DNA from: Sulfidibacter corallicola
GTDB lineage: Bacteria; Acidobacteriota; Holophagae; Acanthopleuribacterales; Acanthopleuribacteraceae
Assembly: GCF_017498545.1 (NCBI RefSeq)
Contig: NZ_CP071793.1
Span: 11,030,256 to 11,094,255 of the forward strand
Direction: 5' to 3'
DNA length: 64,000 nucleotides
Under the pieces are notes generated by a model. The model was not told where the DNA came from, did no database searches, and worked only from the letters and a program-made list of their open reading frames with translations. This document shows positions 1-9,342 of this stretch, piece by piece; the stretch's first letter is position 1; each line of letters begins with the position of its first letter. The position numbers and the translations under genes were made by a program.

Positions 1-527
1 AGCGGGATCAGCCCGAACAGGACGATTTTCTCTCGGGGCCAAATGGCGGCGAACACCAACAGCAGGGCGGCCAAGGCGCCCGATGCCCCCAATGCGGGGA
101 CGTCACCGCGCGCGATCAACAGCCAAGTGGTCACGCAGTGCATCAGGGAAGAAAACATGCCCGCGCCGAGGTAGAGAATCAGGAACCGTCCCTTGCCGAG
201 GAAGCGCTCCAACCAACTGCCGAAACTCAGGAGAACCATCATGTTGAACAACAAGTGGAATGCCATGTTGTGGGAAAAGACCGAAGTCAGCACCGTCCAA
301 TAGTAACCGGCACGGAGGTGGGCGTTGCTGACCAAGAAATTCTCGACAAAGAAACGCTCGTTGGCTTCGGTTCCCGTGAACAGGGTCCAACCCAGAAAGA
401 TGGCGATGTTCAACACCAGAATGACGGGGACCACCAACAGGGGGCGCGTCACCCATTCGGGAACGGCAGGCTCCTCGAAGCTCTCATCCCATTGCTTGCG
501 TTTCAGGTAAGTTATCTTCTCGGCCAC
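1..527 (-). CDS. Rhomboid-family intramembrane serine protease (3' truncated by window edge)
   Basis: About 175 residues of the N-terminal part are visible; the gene runs off the left edge. The start is a GTG at 527 preceded by AGGAGGT at 531-537. The protein begins with a soluble, charged tail, then hydrophobic segments. It contains the rhomboid hallmarks: a SHNMAFHLLFNM helix (His and Asn of the oxyanion region) and GASGA with the candidate nucleophile Ser149. The catalytic His near the C-terminus lies outside the window, so activity cannot be judged. Rhomboids cleave transmembrane substrates in the inner membrane; no substrate can be inferred from the neighbours. The family assignment rests on the GxSG motif plus the upstream HxxxxHxxxN-type pattern. 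Confidence 0.85.
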   Translation of the reverse strand, partial: MAEKITYLKRKQWDESFEEPAVPEWVTRPLLVVPVILVLNIAIFLGWTLFTGTEANERFFVENFLVSNAHLRAGYYWTVLTSVFSHNMAFHLLFNMMVLLSFGSWLERFLGKGRFLILYLGAGMFSSLMHCVTTWLLIARGDVPALGASGALAALLLVFAAIWPREKIVLFGLIP

Positions 528-1083
528 GTGACCTCCTGGATTCCTCGGGATCTGAGACTACTTACGTCATACAGGTGAGAAATCCGCCGATTGGGAATGT
601 TACCGCAAATGTGAGGACGGCACCTAGTATGTGCCCATCCGGAAACGGAAAGATCGGAACAGCCAGGTTTTTTCGCCAGGATGAACTCGGTATCGACACC
701 CAATCGTTGAATTCAATCAACTTGCTTATTTCAAGACACATAAGCAAATCACATCAGCCAGTACGGGTACCATTTCCGATTGAGGGTCCGACCGATTCCC
801 GCGGGCATTTACAAAAAACCGCTGTTTCTGGATGAACACCGGGTACGACTTCGATTTTTAGGGCGAAAGGCGGGTCGAACCGGGGCGACGCAAATTCGAA
901 TCACCATCCTACAGCCACAGCCTGCCATTTTCTCGAGCCGGCGAAAAGGTTCTTGGTAGCTGTCCACGATTTCATGGCAGAATACCAGGATTTGATCGCG
1001 GTCTTCCATTTCCAACGACGAACAGGGTCTCTCGAGAGAACCTCTCACGAGAACCACCTCAGCGTTCGGGAGCAGTTACGACC
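528..1083. other. Intergenic region with a MITE-like repeat
   Basis: No convincing gene. It separates the divergent rhomboid and FAD oxidoreductase genes, so promoters for both must lie here, but no clear -35/-10 pair was recognised. Most of the central part (about 623-838) is one copy of the dispersed inverted-repeat element described separately. An 82-codon minus-strand frame at 809-1057 overlaps that repeat and has no good ribosome site. Confidence 0.6.
623..838. repeat. MITE-like intergenic inverted-repeat element, copy 1
   Basis: The left end reads CTAG then GTGCCCATCCGGAAAC (624-646); after a fixed 34-nt interval comes CAGGATGAACTCGGTATC (677-694). These match, in order and spacing, the copies following the dxs gene (39.75 kb) and the amylase gene (29.2 kb). 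The right end (812-838) carries a diverged inverted copy, GTTTCTGGATGAACAC, preceded by an A-run. So the unit is head-tail, tail-head, about 215 bp, with no coding capacity. Compared by eye only. Confidence 0.6.
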
Positions 1084-2151
1084 ATGAATTACTTGATCGT
1101 CGGCGCGGGAATCGCGGGACTCAGTCTCGCACTCCGCCTCCTCCGCGACGGGCACCAGGTGACGGTCGCCGAGAAACAGAAGGGCCCCATCGACAAGGTT
1201 TGCGGCGAAGGCTTGCTGCCCTTCGGGACCACCCTCCTCGACGAGCTCGGGCTACTGGAAGCGGTGAAAAAAGCGGGCGGCAGCTTCGACGGCATTCGCT
1301 ACCGCTATCGCGATCGCAGCGTCGAAGGCACCTTCCGAAACGGTGCGCGCGGCATCGGCATCGATCGCGGCACCTTGGACCGCATGCTGCGCCAGGCCTG
1401 CCACGAATACGACCGTTTCGAATTGTTGGAAGGCCACAAGATTCAACCGCAAGACCCCATCGATGCGGATCGCGTGTTTGCGGCCGACGGCGTCTTCTCG
1501 CTGTGGAGTGCACCCACCGGCCGTGAAGTCTGCATCGGCAACCGCCTCGGGGCCCGATTCCGGCTGGTCGCTCCTCCGCCGGACAAGGTCACGGTCCGGT
1601 TTTTCCCGTTCGGCGAAGTGTACCTGACCCCAACCGGAACAGGCTCCCTTTCGGTGGCCCTGCTACTGCGCCGCAACCGCATTCCCGTCATGGGCGCCGA
1701 CCTGCAGCCCTGGTGCGCTTCCTGGTTCGCCGAAGCCTTTCCCGAGCTGGCCGGCTCGACCTGGCTGGATTGGCAGACCCGCGGCTCGATTGTCGCCACC
1801 TACCGAGGTCCCATGCCCAAGGTCCACCTGCTTGGCGACGCCTTACACACCTTCGACCCGATCAGCGGCGCGGGCATGTCCTTTTCGCTGATGTGCGCGA
1901 AATTGGCGACGCGCTATGCGGAGGACCCGGCGGGCTACTACCGGGCGATGGCACCCATTCGCCGCTCGATCGCCGACTTCACCAACTTGGTACTGTTCTT
2001 CAGTGGAGGCGGCGTGCGCACCAACGTGATGTTGCGTCAACTGGCTCTGGCACCCCACGCCTTCAACCGCATCCTGGCGATCTTCGACGGCCGCCACCGC
2101 CCCTGGCACCTGGGCCTGAAACACGCGATTCCCCTACTCCGTCCCTGGTGA
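1084..2151 (+). CDS. FAD-dependent oxidoreductase (geranylgeranyl reductase / UbiH-like fold)
   Basis: 355 residues. The N-terminus is a Rossmann dinucleotide site (GAGIAG, residues 7-12, followed by the acidic end of beta-2 in VAEK). A KVCGEGLLP motif near residue 40 is typical of FAD monooxygenase-like proteins of the geranylgeranyl-reductase group. The second FAD motif is GDALHTFDPISGAG around residues 250-263, which contacts the pyrophosphate/ribityl chain. No membrane segment. It likely oxidises or reduces a lipid or polyketide-like substrate; the substrate is not readable from sequence. It stands alone, convergent with the next gene (26-nt gap). Confidence 0.8.
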   Translation: MNYLIVGAGIAGLSLALRLLRDGHQVTVAEKQKGPIDKVCGEGLLPFGTTLLDELGLLEAVKKAGGSFDGIRYRYRDRSVEGTFRNGARGIGIDRGTLDRMLRQACHEYDRFELLEGHKIQPQDPIDADRVFAADGVFSLWSAPTGREVCIGNRLGARFRLVAPPPDKVTVRFFPFGEVYLTPTGTGSLSVALLLRRNRIPVMGADLQPWCASWFAEAFPELAGSTWLDWQTRGSIVATYRGPMPKVHLLGDALHTFDPISGAGMSFSLMCAKLATRYAEDPAGYYRAMAPIRRSIADFTNLVLFFSGGGVRTNVMLRQLALAPHAFNRILAIFDGRHRPWHLGLKHAIPLLRPW

Positions 2152-2177
2152 TGCACACGCCCGGCCCTGGCTCCGTT

Positions 2178-5129
2178 TCAGGAATCCGCCGATTCCGTTT
2201 CACCTAGGCCCGGAGACTGGTAGTACACCGGGTCGGACCAGCTTTCCCCGCGCTGTACGCGCAGCGCCGCGACACCGCGCATGTGGTCGGAGAGACGTAA
2301 ATCGTCGCGCCGGGCCAAGACGATCAAAATCAAGTGATGGAGAAACAACGGCTCGGGCCACCCGATGGGCGCGGCCTTTTTGGCGGCATCCGAGAATTGC
2401 GCCATCGCGGCGTAGAGCTGCGACGGCAGCGGCTTTGCCGGAAGCGATTGCCAGGCCTCGCCGAATTGAGCGAGGACCTTCGGGCCACGAGCACTGCGAA
2501 GGCCCAGGTCGATCAAGGTGCCGTTGAAGGCCCGGGTCGAAAGGAAAAACTCGCGGTCCTCGAAAGAGACCGTCAACCGCGTGGGCACCTCCTGTACCGA
2601 ACGGATCGGCAACAGGTCCTGGTATCCGGCGGACGCCACCACTCCGGGCAAAACGGTGGAGGCCGGAAACCTGGAAAAGATGGTTTCATCCACCAGGGCG
2701 TCGCCGTACCAGGCTTCGCCGGCCGCCAGGTACAGTTGCCGCCAGAGTTGGGGTTCCGCCGATGAAGCCCAGTCCATGAAGGCCTTCACCACGGTAACGT
2801 CGTAGGTCAATCGAATGCCGACCTTGACCCGTGGCTCCGTACCGTCTCCCGCCAAAACCGACGACAGATCCGGTGCGACCTTCAGGCCGAAGTTGGTCAG
2901 CAATCGCCGCAGCGGAGCGACCTCGTTTTGCGCCAGGGAACGGGTGATCGTGGAAGTCAACGAGAGTGACCAATCGACCTTGTCGTAGGCCGCCGTCACA
3001 TCGGTGCCGCTTCCGGCGGCATGCGCCTGGAGCCCGGCGGTCGCGGCCCACTCCTCTTTGTTCTTGCCGCTGATCCGAATCAACAACGAACCGGTGTAAT
3101 CGCCCGTTCGCGGCTCGGGCCCCTCGCTTCCCAACTTGCGCACCGATTCCTGAAAGCGCCGGTACGACACCGCGTTCTCACCCAAAATACTGCCCAGTCG
3201 GGTCAACACCCAACTGAACGAACTCGTCCAGGTTCGACTGGAGACCAGGGCACACTGAATCAGGCGATAGGGCTGGGCCGGCAGATCACCGGAGTCGGGG
3301 TCGACCGTGGCATCGCCCAATCCCGCGAGGAACTCGACCAGATCGCCGTCGCGCAAATGGCGGAAATTGGTGCGCATGCGGTGGTTCCGGGCATCGAAGT
3401 CCATGATCAACAGGTCGTTCTCCTGCACCGCCCGACCGTATTCGAAACCGGCCGAAAAGCCCAGGTCGCCATTCAGTTTCTGGAGCTTGGCGCTCAGCGT
3501 CTGGTCGAGGTCGAGCACCTGGTTCAGATAACCTTGGAGACGCGAAGCAAATCCCTGCAGTCGTTTCAAATCGTCCTGATCGATTTGATCGAACGCCTTT
3601 CCCAGAATTCGCGTGATCAATGCGCGCAACTTGTCGTCGATCGCCGAATTCAGGGCTTCGGTACTGGTGGCGTTCTGCTCCAAGAACGCGATCACCGAAT
3701 TCAGTCCGCTCTTTTCCGCCAGTGTCTGCCAGCGATTCAGTACCTGATCGGGGAAGGATTGCAGGAAGGTCAACGACTGCTCGGCGAGCACCGCCGCGCG
3801 TTGCACCGCTGTGATGGGCTTCTCCCCGAGGCCGGTCAACAACTCGTCGAGGCTGACCCCCGACAGCGCTTCCAGCAACTGGACCTGGGGTGCAAAATGC
3901 TCGCGCGTGATCTCGGTGACCACCTGGGCGGCCGATTGGTCCTTCAATGCCGCAATCGCCTGAAGCCCCTCGCGAACCTTGGAGCCCTGTTGTAAATCGG
4001 CCTTGAACAGCACGTCCTGCCACAGATCGCGAACCCGGGCATCCAAACCCCGATAAGTCTCCACGATGCGGCGGGTGAAGCCTAGTACTTCCTGAACCGA
4101 TTGAGATTGAAGGAGTTCGGGAATACCGAGCCAGGTTTCCAACTCGTCGGCAGCCTCGACACCCAACTTGTCGACAATGGCTTGCCAATTGCCCTGGGCG
4201 ACTGGATCGATCTCCTGGTTGAATCGCTGCAACGCATCGAACACCCGCGCCACGGGCTGCCACGCCAAGACCTGTTCGAGAATCTGGATGCCCACACTGC
4301 CCAGGTTGTATTGAGATTGAAGGGCGATTTTCAGTCCGAAAGTAAAACCGTGCTTGTTCTCGCGAGTCAGGTGCAAGCGCACCCAGCCCGGACCCGGCAA
4401 ATTCGCGACGCCGATGTTGCCCACGGCAATTTGGAATCGTTCGAAAAGGGATCCGCCTATCGCGGCACTCAAACTGGCCGTGGCGTCCACCTGTAACGCC
4501 GTGTTCTCGAACAGCTTTTCCAAAACCTTGCGCTCGAAAGAAAACGATTTGCCGGCCTCGGCCTTGAGGCCCAGATCGACTTCGAAGCGAAACACGCCCT
4601 GATGGGCGACCTGCTCTCTCAAGAACTGGTCGGGCTTCACCAATTGCGGAAGACGGGCCGTGCGCAACAGATCCACGAGGACCTCCAGCCCCGTGGGCGT
4701 GCCGGTCACCGGGCGATACAGGCTGTAATGCAGGAGCCCATCGGCTTTGGCGCTGGCCGAAATCGAGCCCAGCCCTTGGGCCACGGGGACGGACAGGCCC
4801 GCACTCAGGTCGCCCTTGAAATCCAGGGACAGGCTCGCGAGAAGGGGTGTCTTCTCGAATGGGGCCATGGTGTCATCCAAATAGATGTCGGCAGGCGTGA
4901 GCGTGGACGACACCAGGGTGGTCCAGTCCAACTGAAGCCCGGTCTCGAGCGCGGTGCCGAGAACCTCGAACCGTTGATCACCGGTGTTGACCGTCGCCGA
5001 AGCGAGCGGGCCTCCATCCGGGGGAACCGGTTGAACCAAAGTGGCCAAACTGGGGTTCACCGCCACCGAAATCGTACGGCCGTCAAACAAATCGATGGTT
5101 TCGGTCAAGCCTTGGGTTTCATTCGTCAT
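2178..5129 (-). CDS. Large protein of unknown function (983 aa)
   Basis: I recognise no family. The start chosen is the ATG at 5129 (MTNETQGL), preceded by AGGAGGGG at good spacing; the frame stays open 21 codons further upstream. No signal peptide or transmembrane segment. The N-terminal 250 residues and the C-terminal 350 alternate polar and hydrophobic residues (beta-rich, for example SLSLDFKGDLSAGLSVP), while the middle (about 290-590) is strongly helical with Leu/Gln/Glu-rich heptad-like stretches. A GDYTGSLLIRISGKNKEEW segment follows near residue 690. The beta-helical-beta arrangement could be structural or membrane-interacting, but this is speculation. It lies alone between an FAD enzyme and a patatin gene. 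Confidence 0.75.
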   Translation of the reverse strand: MTNETQGLTETIDLFDGRTISVAVNPSLATLVQPVPPDGGPLASATVNTGDQRFEVLGTALETGLQLDWTTLVSSTLTPADIYLDDTMAPFEKTPLLASLSLDFKGDLSAGLSVPVAQGLGSISASAKADGLLHYSLYRPVTGTPTGLEVLVDLLRTARLPQLVKPDQFLREQVAHQGVFRFEVDLGLKAEAGKSFSFERKVLEKLFENTALQVDATASLSAAIGGSLFERFQIAVGNIGVANLPGPGWVRLHLTRENKHGFTFGLKIALQSQYNLGSVGIQILEQVLAWQPVARVFDALQRFNQEIDPVAQGNWQAIVDKLGVEAADELETWLGIPELLQSQSVQEVLGFTRRIVETYRGLDARVRDLWQDVLFKADLQQGSKVREGLQAIAALKDQSAAQVVTEITREHFAPQVQLLEALSGVSLDELLTGLGEKPITAVQRAAVLAEQSLTFLQSFPDQVLNRWQTLAEKSGLNSVIAFLEQNATSTEALNSAIDDKLRALITRILGKAFDQIDQDDLKRLQGFASRLQGYLNQVLDLDQTLSAKLQKLNGDLGFSAGFEYGRAVQENDLLIMDFDARNHRMRTNFRHLRDGDLVEFLAGLGDATVDPDSGDLPAQPYRLIQCALVSSRTWTSSFSWVLTRLGSILGENAVSYRRFQESVRKLGSEGPEPRTGDYTGSLLIRISGKNKEEWAATAGLQAHAAGSGTDVTAAYDKVDWSLSLTSTITRSLAQNEVAPLRRLLTNFGLKVAPDLSSVLAGDGTEPRVKVGIRLTYDVTVVKAFMDWASSAEPQLWRQLYLAAGEAWYGDALVDETIFSRFPASTVLPGVVASAGYQDLLPIRSVQEVPTRLTVSFEDREFFLSTRAFNGTLIDLGLRSARGPKVLAQFGEAWQSLPAKPLPSQLYAAMAQFSDAAKKAAPIGWPEPLFLHHLILIVLARRDDLRLSDHMRGVAALRVQRGESWSDPVYYQSPGLGETESADS

Positions 5130-5372
5130 GGGTCCCCTCCTGGTCTCGCACCACGGCGATCGTCGTCGCCCCGTCACGCCAAAAGGACGCACCCAGGGTC
5201 CCGTTCGCGAAGGCTTCGAAAAGAAATCGACCCCGAATTAAAAACGGCGCGAAAAAAGCAATTCGTTCATCACAAGGTGAATAGGCGCATTATGACAGAT
5301 TCACCCAACCGCTGGAAGCACGGGAATTCGCCGAATCGAGGGGAAGTTTCCGCACGGGACGGACTCCGAACC

Positions 5373-8168
5373 TCACTCCCAAAAACGCGGAGCTTCGCCC
5401 AGCGCCTGGAGTGCAGCCTGGTGACCCTTGCCCTCCATGGATCGAGCGGTTTCGTTGCTGACCTGGAACAGGTTCTCGCGGCCGAGATCGGGTCTCAGGA
5501 AGTAGACTGCCGGGTCGCGTGCCAATTGACGCAGCCGGTTCTGCTGTTGCGGGCCGGGGAAACACAAGGTGTGGAACAGGACGTCGGATATCATCGGGTA
5601 GCGCTGGCGGCGTTTGAAGGGATTCAGGTGATGGGCGAGGATGCGCCAACCGGAAACGTGGTGGCCGTAGCGGGAGAAATCGGGGAACGCCTCGCGATCG
5701 AGGCCGAATTCGCTGTCGGGATCGGAGGCGACGGCGAGGCCCTCGGCGCAGGCCTCCAGAATTTCATCCAACGGCAGGTAGGTGACGGATCCGCCGTCCA
5801 CCAGCAGATCGTCGCCCAACCACACGGGCGGCCAGACCGCCGGCAAGGCACAACTGGCGCGAACGAGTAACCAGATGGGACCAGTCTGGAGCCGCACCAA
5901 TCGATGACGGTTGATATCGACGGCGGTGAAGACGCAGTGGCGAAACTGGTCTTCGATTCGGCGGTCGCCGAACAGGCGGCGATAGGCGTTGGCCAGGGCG
6001 TCACCGGACGTCAGGGAAAGCAAATGCGGCTGGAACGAGCGGGTATTCGGTAGCGAATGGTTGAGCTCGAGGCCGGAGTTGAGCGCATCGCCGGGGGTCA
6101 CCCCGGTGGCGAGCATGGCCGCGGCCACGGTGCCGGAACTGCTGCCGGCCAACACATCGATGGGCATGTTGAGCTCGGCCATGGCGCGGTAGACTCCCAA
6201 GTGCGACAAGACGCGGGAGGGCGCGCCGCTGAAGGCGACACCGATGGCGCGGTTGGTGAGCTTGCGGGCCAAGGCGGCCAGGTCCTTCTGATTGCCGCGC
6301 CGCAAATGGTGATAACCCGCGAGGTAGGCGCGTGAGTCGAGCCAGGCCGCGGTGTTTTGCCCTTCCAGCGCTTCGGCGGGATGCATCAGCGCCAGGTGAC
6401 AGGGCGCGTGACTGTTGGACTGCACGTCTTGCAGCAGACGCCGCTCCTTCTCGCCGACGGCCGGGTCGTCTTCGGGAGAGGCCACGAGCACCAGCCGATC
6501 GGCCTGACGCAGGCAGCGCAGCGTCCAGGGGGTCACATTCGAATCGCAGGCATACACGATGGTGGTGTGGTTGGCTTCCAACCGGTGGAAATATTCGAGC
6601 AGGTTACTGTCCCCGGCCTCTCCGCGACCGATGGCGGACATGCCGGCGCCCAGGTAGCCCTCGATACTTGCCGCCTCGAGGTGTTTCGAGGGTCCGAAGG
6701 GTCGGGCGGCCATCGCCAAGCGCTCGGCCAGCGGGCCCACATCGACGCCGCGACTGATCGGGAACAGGGCGATGTTGGTGACGTGGTACCGCCGTCGTTC
6801 GGGCCCCTGACGCCCGTGGCCGGCGACCAACCGGGCCAGGTTGCGGGTCAGTGACGGCAACAGTTCGGCCAGCTCCAGAAAACGGTTGGCGCGGATGCGC
6901 GCCACGCTTCCGTCGCGCAGGGCGCGCACGGTTCCCTGGTATTTGCCGTCGGACAGGATGTCCGTGGCGCCGAAGGAATCGCCCGGACCCAGGAACCGCG
7001 TTTCCGCCGTTTCGCCTTGGTGGACCTCGGTCACCTGGAATCGGCCCGTACTGATCAGGTACACGTGGCCCGCCGGCTCGCCCTGTTCCACCAGGGTCTC
7101 GCCGCCATCCACGTTGACCCACCGAATGTCCTCGTAAATCAGGGCACGATCTTCCGGTTGAAGTCCATCGAACACGGAAAACTCGGACAGCCGCTCCGGC
7201 CAGACCAGGTTGTTGACCAATTGATCGATCAGGCGGCCCGCCTGGATGTGGTGGGGCGCCGAAAGGATGTGGACGCGACCGATATTGCGCGGGATCGACC
7301 AGGCTTCGCGATCCACACTGGTCAGGCTCTCGTGCGGATTGACCAGAACCAGTTCGGCGGGCCGGCGCAATCGCGTGGTGAAGATCTTGTCTTCCCGCGC
7401 GACAGGTGTCGGATCGCGATCGGGTGAATTGAACATGACCACCAGATCGGCGTTGCGCTGTACCAGCTTGTTCCAGCCCTCCTGCTCCAGATCGTTCAGC
7501 ATCCACACGTAGCGCAGCCGTTCCTGTTGGTTTTCGAACCAATCCGCCACATCCCGCCAAACCGGATCGGTCAGCGGACGATTCAGCACCTCGGGGTCGA
7601 ACGCCGTGGCGAAATCGGAAATCTCCAGCAGTTCCCCCTCGGCGCGCTCGAACAGCGCGTGTTGGAGTGCGTTGTAGACCAAATCCTGTAATCCGGCGTG
7701 GTTGGCGCAGTTGGCGGCGATCACGATGGGCCCCGGACGCGCCTCCCGACGGGCGGCACGCTCCAAAATAAAACCCATGATTTGGCGGATGCGGGGCCAA
7801 TCCAGCGCGAAACTCGCCTGAAAGGCCTCGGCCCCGACGGCCAGGACCAACGAGTCGCGACGCGCGATCACGTCGGCGGAGCGGGGTCGATCGGTAAACA
7901 CGGCCCCCTCGCCGATCAAATCACCACGAGCGGACCAGCCGACCCGTTTGGATCTGCCCGGCTGCTCCTCGCGCAGCACCTCGAACAAACCACACCAGAC
8001 GACAAACACCTCGCGCCCTACCTCACCCTGTTTGAGCAACTTTTGGCCAGCGGGCACAAACCGGGGTTGAAAGTGAGCATCCAGTGCAGTCAGATCACGA
8101 TCGGAAAGAGAGGCAAACAGGGGGACTTGATCGCGAAGAAAGTCAAGACGATCTGCCGTCGAATTCAC
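5373..8168 (-). CDS. Patatin-like phospholipase with two cyclic-nucleotide-binding domains (NTE/RssA type)
   Basis: 931 residues, GTG start with AAGGA six bases upstream. Order: a cNMP-binding domain (about 12-130, GEVGREVFVVWCGLFEV and GDLIGEGAVF), a Rossmann-like middle, a second cNMP-binding domain (about 315-440, GDSFGATDILSDGKYQGT), another alpha/beta stretch, then a patatin domain from about 645. The patatin part has the oxyanion loop FSGAPSRVLSHLG, the nucleophile elbow GSSSG (Ser677) and the DGG motif (Asp791), so the Ser-Asp dyad is complete. The oxyanion loop has SGAPSR in place of the usual GGGxRG, a slight variant. This is the layout of eukaryotic neuropathy target esterase: a lysophospholipase regulated by its sensor domains. 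A membrane anchor is not evident. The cyclase at 36.2 kb could in principle supply the ligand. Confidence 0.88.
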   Translation of the reverse strand: MNSTADRLDFLRDQVPLFASLSDRDLTALDAHFQPRFVPAGQKLLKQGEVGREVFVVWCGLFEVLREEQPGRSKRVGWSARGDLIGEGAVFTDRPRSADVIARRDSLVLAVGAEAFQASFALDWPRIRQIMGFILERAARREARPGPIVIAANCANHAGLQDLVYNALQHALFERAEGELLEISDFATAFDPEVLNRPLTDPVWRDVADWFENQQERLRYVWMLNDLEQEGWNKLVQRNADLVVMFNSPDRDPTPVAREDKIFTTRLRRPAELVLVNPHESLTSVDREAWSIPRNIGRVHILSAPHHIQAGRLIDQLVNNLVWPERLSEFSVFDGLQPEDRALIYEDIRWVNVDGGETLVEQGEPAGHVYLISTGRFQVTEVHQGETAETRFLGPGDSFGATDILSDGKYQGTVRALRDGSVARIRANRFLELAELLPSLTRNLARLVAGHGRQGPERRRYHVTNIALFPISRGVDVGPLAERLAMAARPFGPSKHLEAASIEGYLGAGMSAIGRGEAGDSNLLEYFHRLEANHTTIVYACDSNVTPWTLRCLRQADRLVLVASPEDDPAVGEKERRLLQDVQSNSHAPCHLALMHPAEALEGQNTAAWLDSRAYLAGYHHLRRGNQKDLAALARKLTNRAIGVAFSGAPSRVLSHLGVYRAMAELNMPIDVLAGSSSGTVAAAMLATGVTPGDALNSGLELNHSLPNTRSFQPHLLSLTSGDALANAYRRLFGDRRIEDQFRHCVFTAVDINRHRLVRLQTGPIWLLVRASCALPAVWPPVWLGDDLLVDGGSVTYLPLDEILEACAEGLAVASDPDSEFGLDREAFPDFSRYGHHVSGWRILAHHLNPFKRRQRYPMISDVLFHTLCFPGPQQQNRLRQLARDPAVYFLRPDLGRENLFQVSNETARSMEGKGHQAALQALGEAPRFWE

Positions 8169-8595
8169 AAATGTTCCTTTTCCAGTCGTTCACGCAGGGC
8201 ACCTCGTGGTTCGTACACGAAAAAGGTGAAAAAACGCAGCAAGAAAGACCGGTTCGAAAATCAAATTGATGACGGTTTTTCTAACCGAGATGGATCGAAC
8301 CAATCCTACCACAATCGATGGTCACGCGTCCGTTCCGGAGCTCGGCGGAAGCGGAAAACGGAAAAAGTAGGAGGGATCACCTCCGGCCTTGTGGATGCGC
8401 CGGTGGTTTGGTGCCGGACCTCGTGCAAAAACCAGAGATCACGGGATTTACCCCACTACATTTTGTCTGGACCGAAATTTTCCACCCTTGGCGCTTACCA
8501 AACCGGAACCCCTCTGCTAAGATGTCCGAGATTCTCCCTGCCTACAATTTATGTTGCGTCCCGGCATTGCCCTCGACGTGGTCACGGAGCACTTC
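8169..8595. other. Intergenic region between divergent genes
   Basis: 427 bases between the patatin gene and a secreted-protein gene transcribed the other way. No gene, RNA or strong repeat seen; it should hold both promoters. Candidate hexamers are poor and I do not call one. Confidence 0.5.
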
Positions 8596-9267
8596 ATGTT
8601 ATTCCGGCATTGGCCAGGTGCCCGCCATCGGTTTGTCCCACGGGCGCTCGTTTGGCTGTTCCTGTTGGTACCCACCGCCCTTTCGGCCCTACCCGACACG
8701 CCTTCTCCCGAAACCCTTCCTCGGCTCGTCCAAGAGGCCAACATCTCTCAGATTGGTCCCGATACCTTTTTGGTCACCTTGACCTACGCCGTTCGCAACC
8801 GCGGATCCATCTCCCTACAGAACCTACAGGTCCATGCGGACCTGGGATTGGATTTTCCCGGCGCCTCCGTCCTGGCCGATCACGTTCCGGAGAGCGCCGA
8901 CTTCACCGTCAATCCGAGTTTCGACGGTCGCGACGATACGCGACTGCTGCGCGGCCGAGATCGCTTGGACCCGCGGGCCGAGGGGACGATTCGCATCACC
9001 GTGACGGTCACGCGCGAATCCGCGCAAACCGAGTTTCGCCACAAAGCGCGGCTCGAAGCGGCGCTGCCGGATGGAACGCCCCTGCCGGCGCCGGCGGGGA
9101 CCGGGCACGACGCCACTCGCCCCGGTTTCGAGACGCTCGATCCCCCGGTACACATCGGCCTGGTCGGTCCGTCGGTGCCCACGCTCGGTACCGCCGGCCT
9201 GGTGGCCCTGATCTGCGGCCTCGCCAGCCTGGTCCTGAACATCTCCCGCGCCCGAGCCCAGGAATGA
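8596..9267 (+). CDS. Secreted DUF11/CARDB-like beta-sandwich protein with IPTL-like C-terminal anchor
   Basis: 223 residues from the ATG at 8596, which has GGAGC seven bases upstream; the frame is open 15 codons further. The N-terminus is basic then hydrophobic (RALVWLFLLVPTALSALP), a signal peptide. The body (LVTLTYAVRNRGSISLQNLQV, then TIRITVTVT) resembles one DUF11/CARDB-type extracellular beta-sandwich. The C-terminus VPTLGTAGLVALICGLASLV plus a short basic tail RARAQE resembles the IPTL-CTERM/PEP-CTERM type of sorting signal (motif, hydrophobic helix, basic end). Probably exported and transiently membrane-anchored; role unknown. Convergent with the metalloprotease gene (75-nt gap). Confidence 0.7.
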   Translation: MLFRHWPGARHRFVPRALVWLFLLVPTALSALPDTPSPETLPRLVQEANISQIGPDTFLVTLTYAVRNRGSISLQNLQVHADLGLDFPGASVLADHVPESADFTVNPSFDGRDDTRLLRGRDRLDPRAEGTIRITVTVTRESAQTEFRHKARLEAALPDGTPLPAPAGTGHDATRPGFETLDPPVHIGLVGPSVPTLGTAGLVALICGLASLVLNISRARAQE

Positions 9268-9342
9268 GGAAAGATCCGACCGCGCCCCTCGCGGGAAGTC
9301 ACGGCCGAATCGCGTTTCGCGGTTCCTGAATGGTGCCGGGGA

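Noticed and set aside
809..1057. 82-codon minus-strand frame with several Cys
   Set aside because: No ribosome site, no family, and its end overlaps the repeat element.
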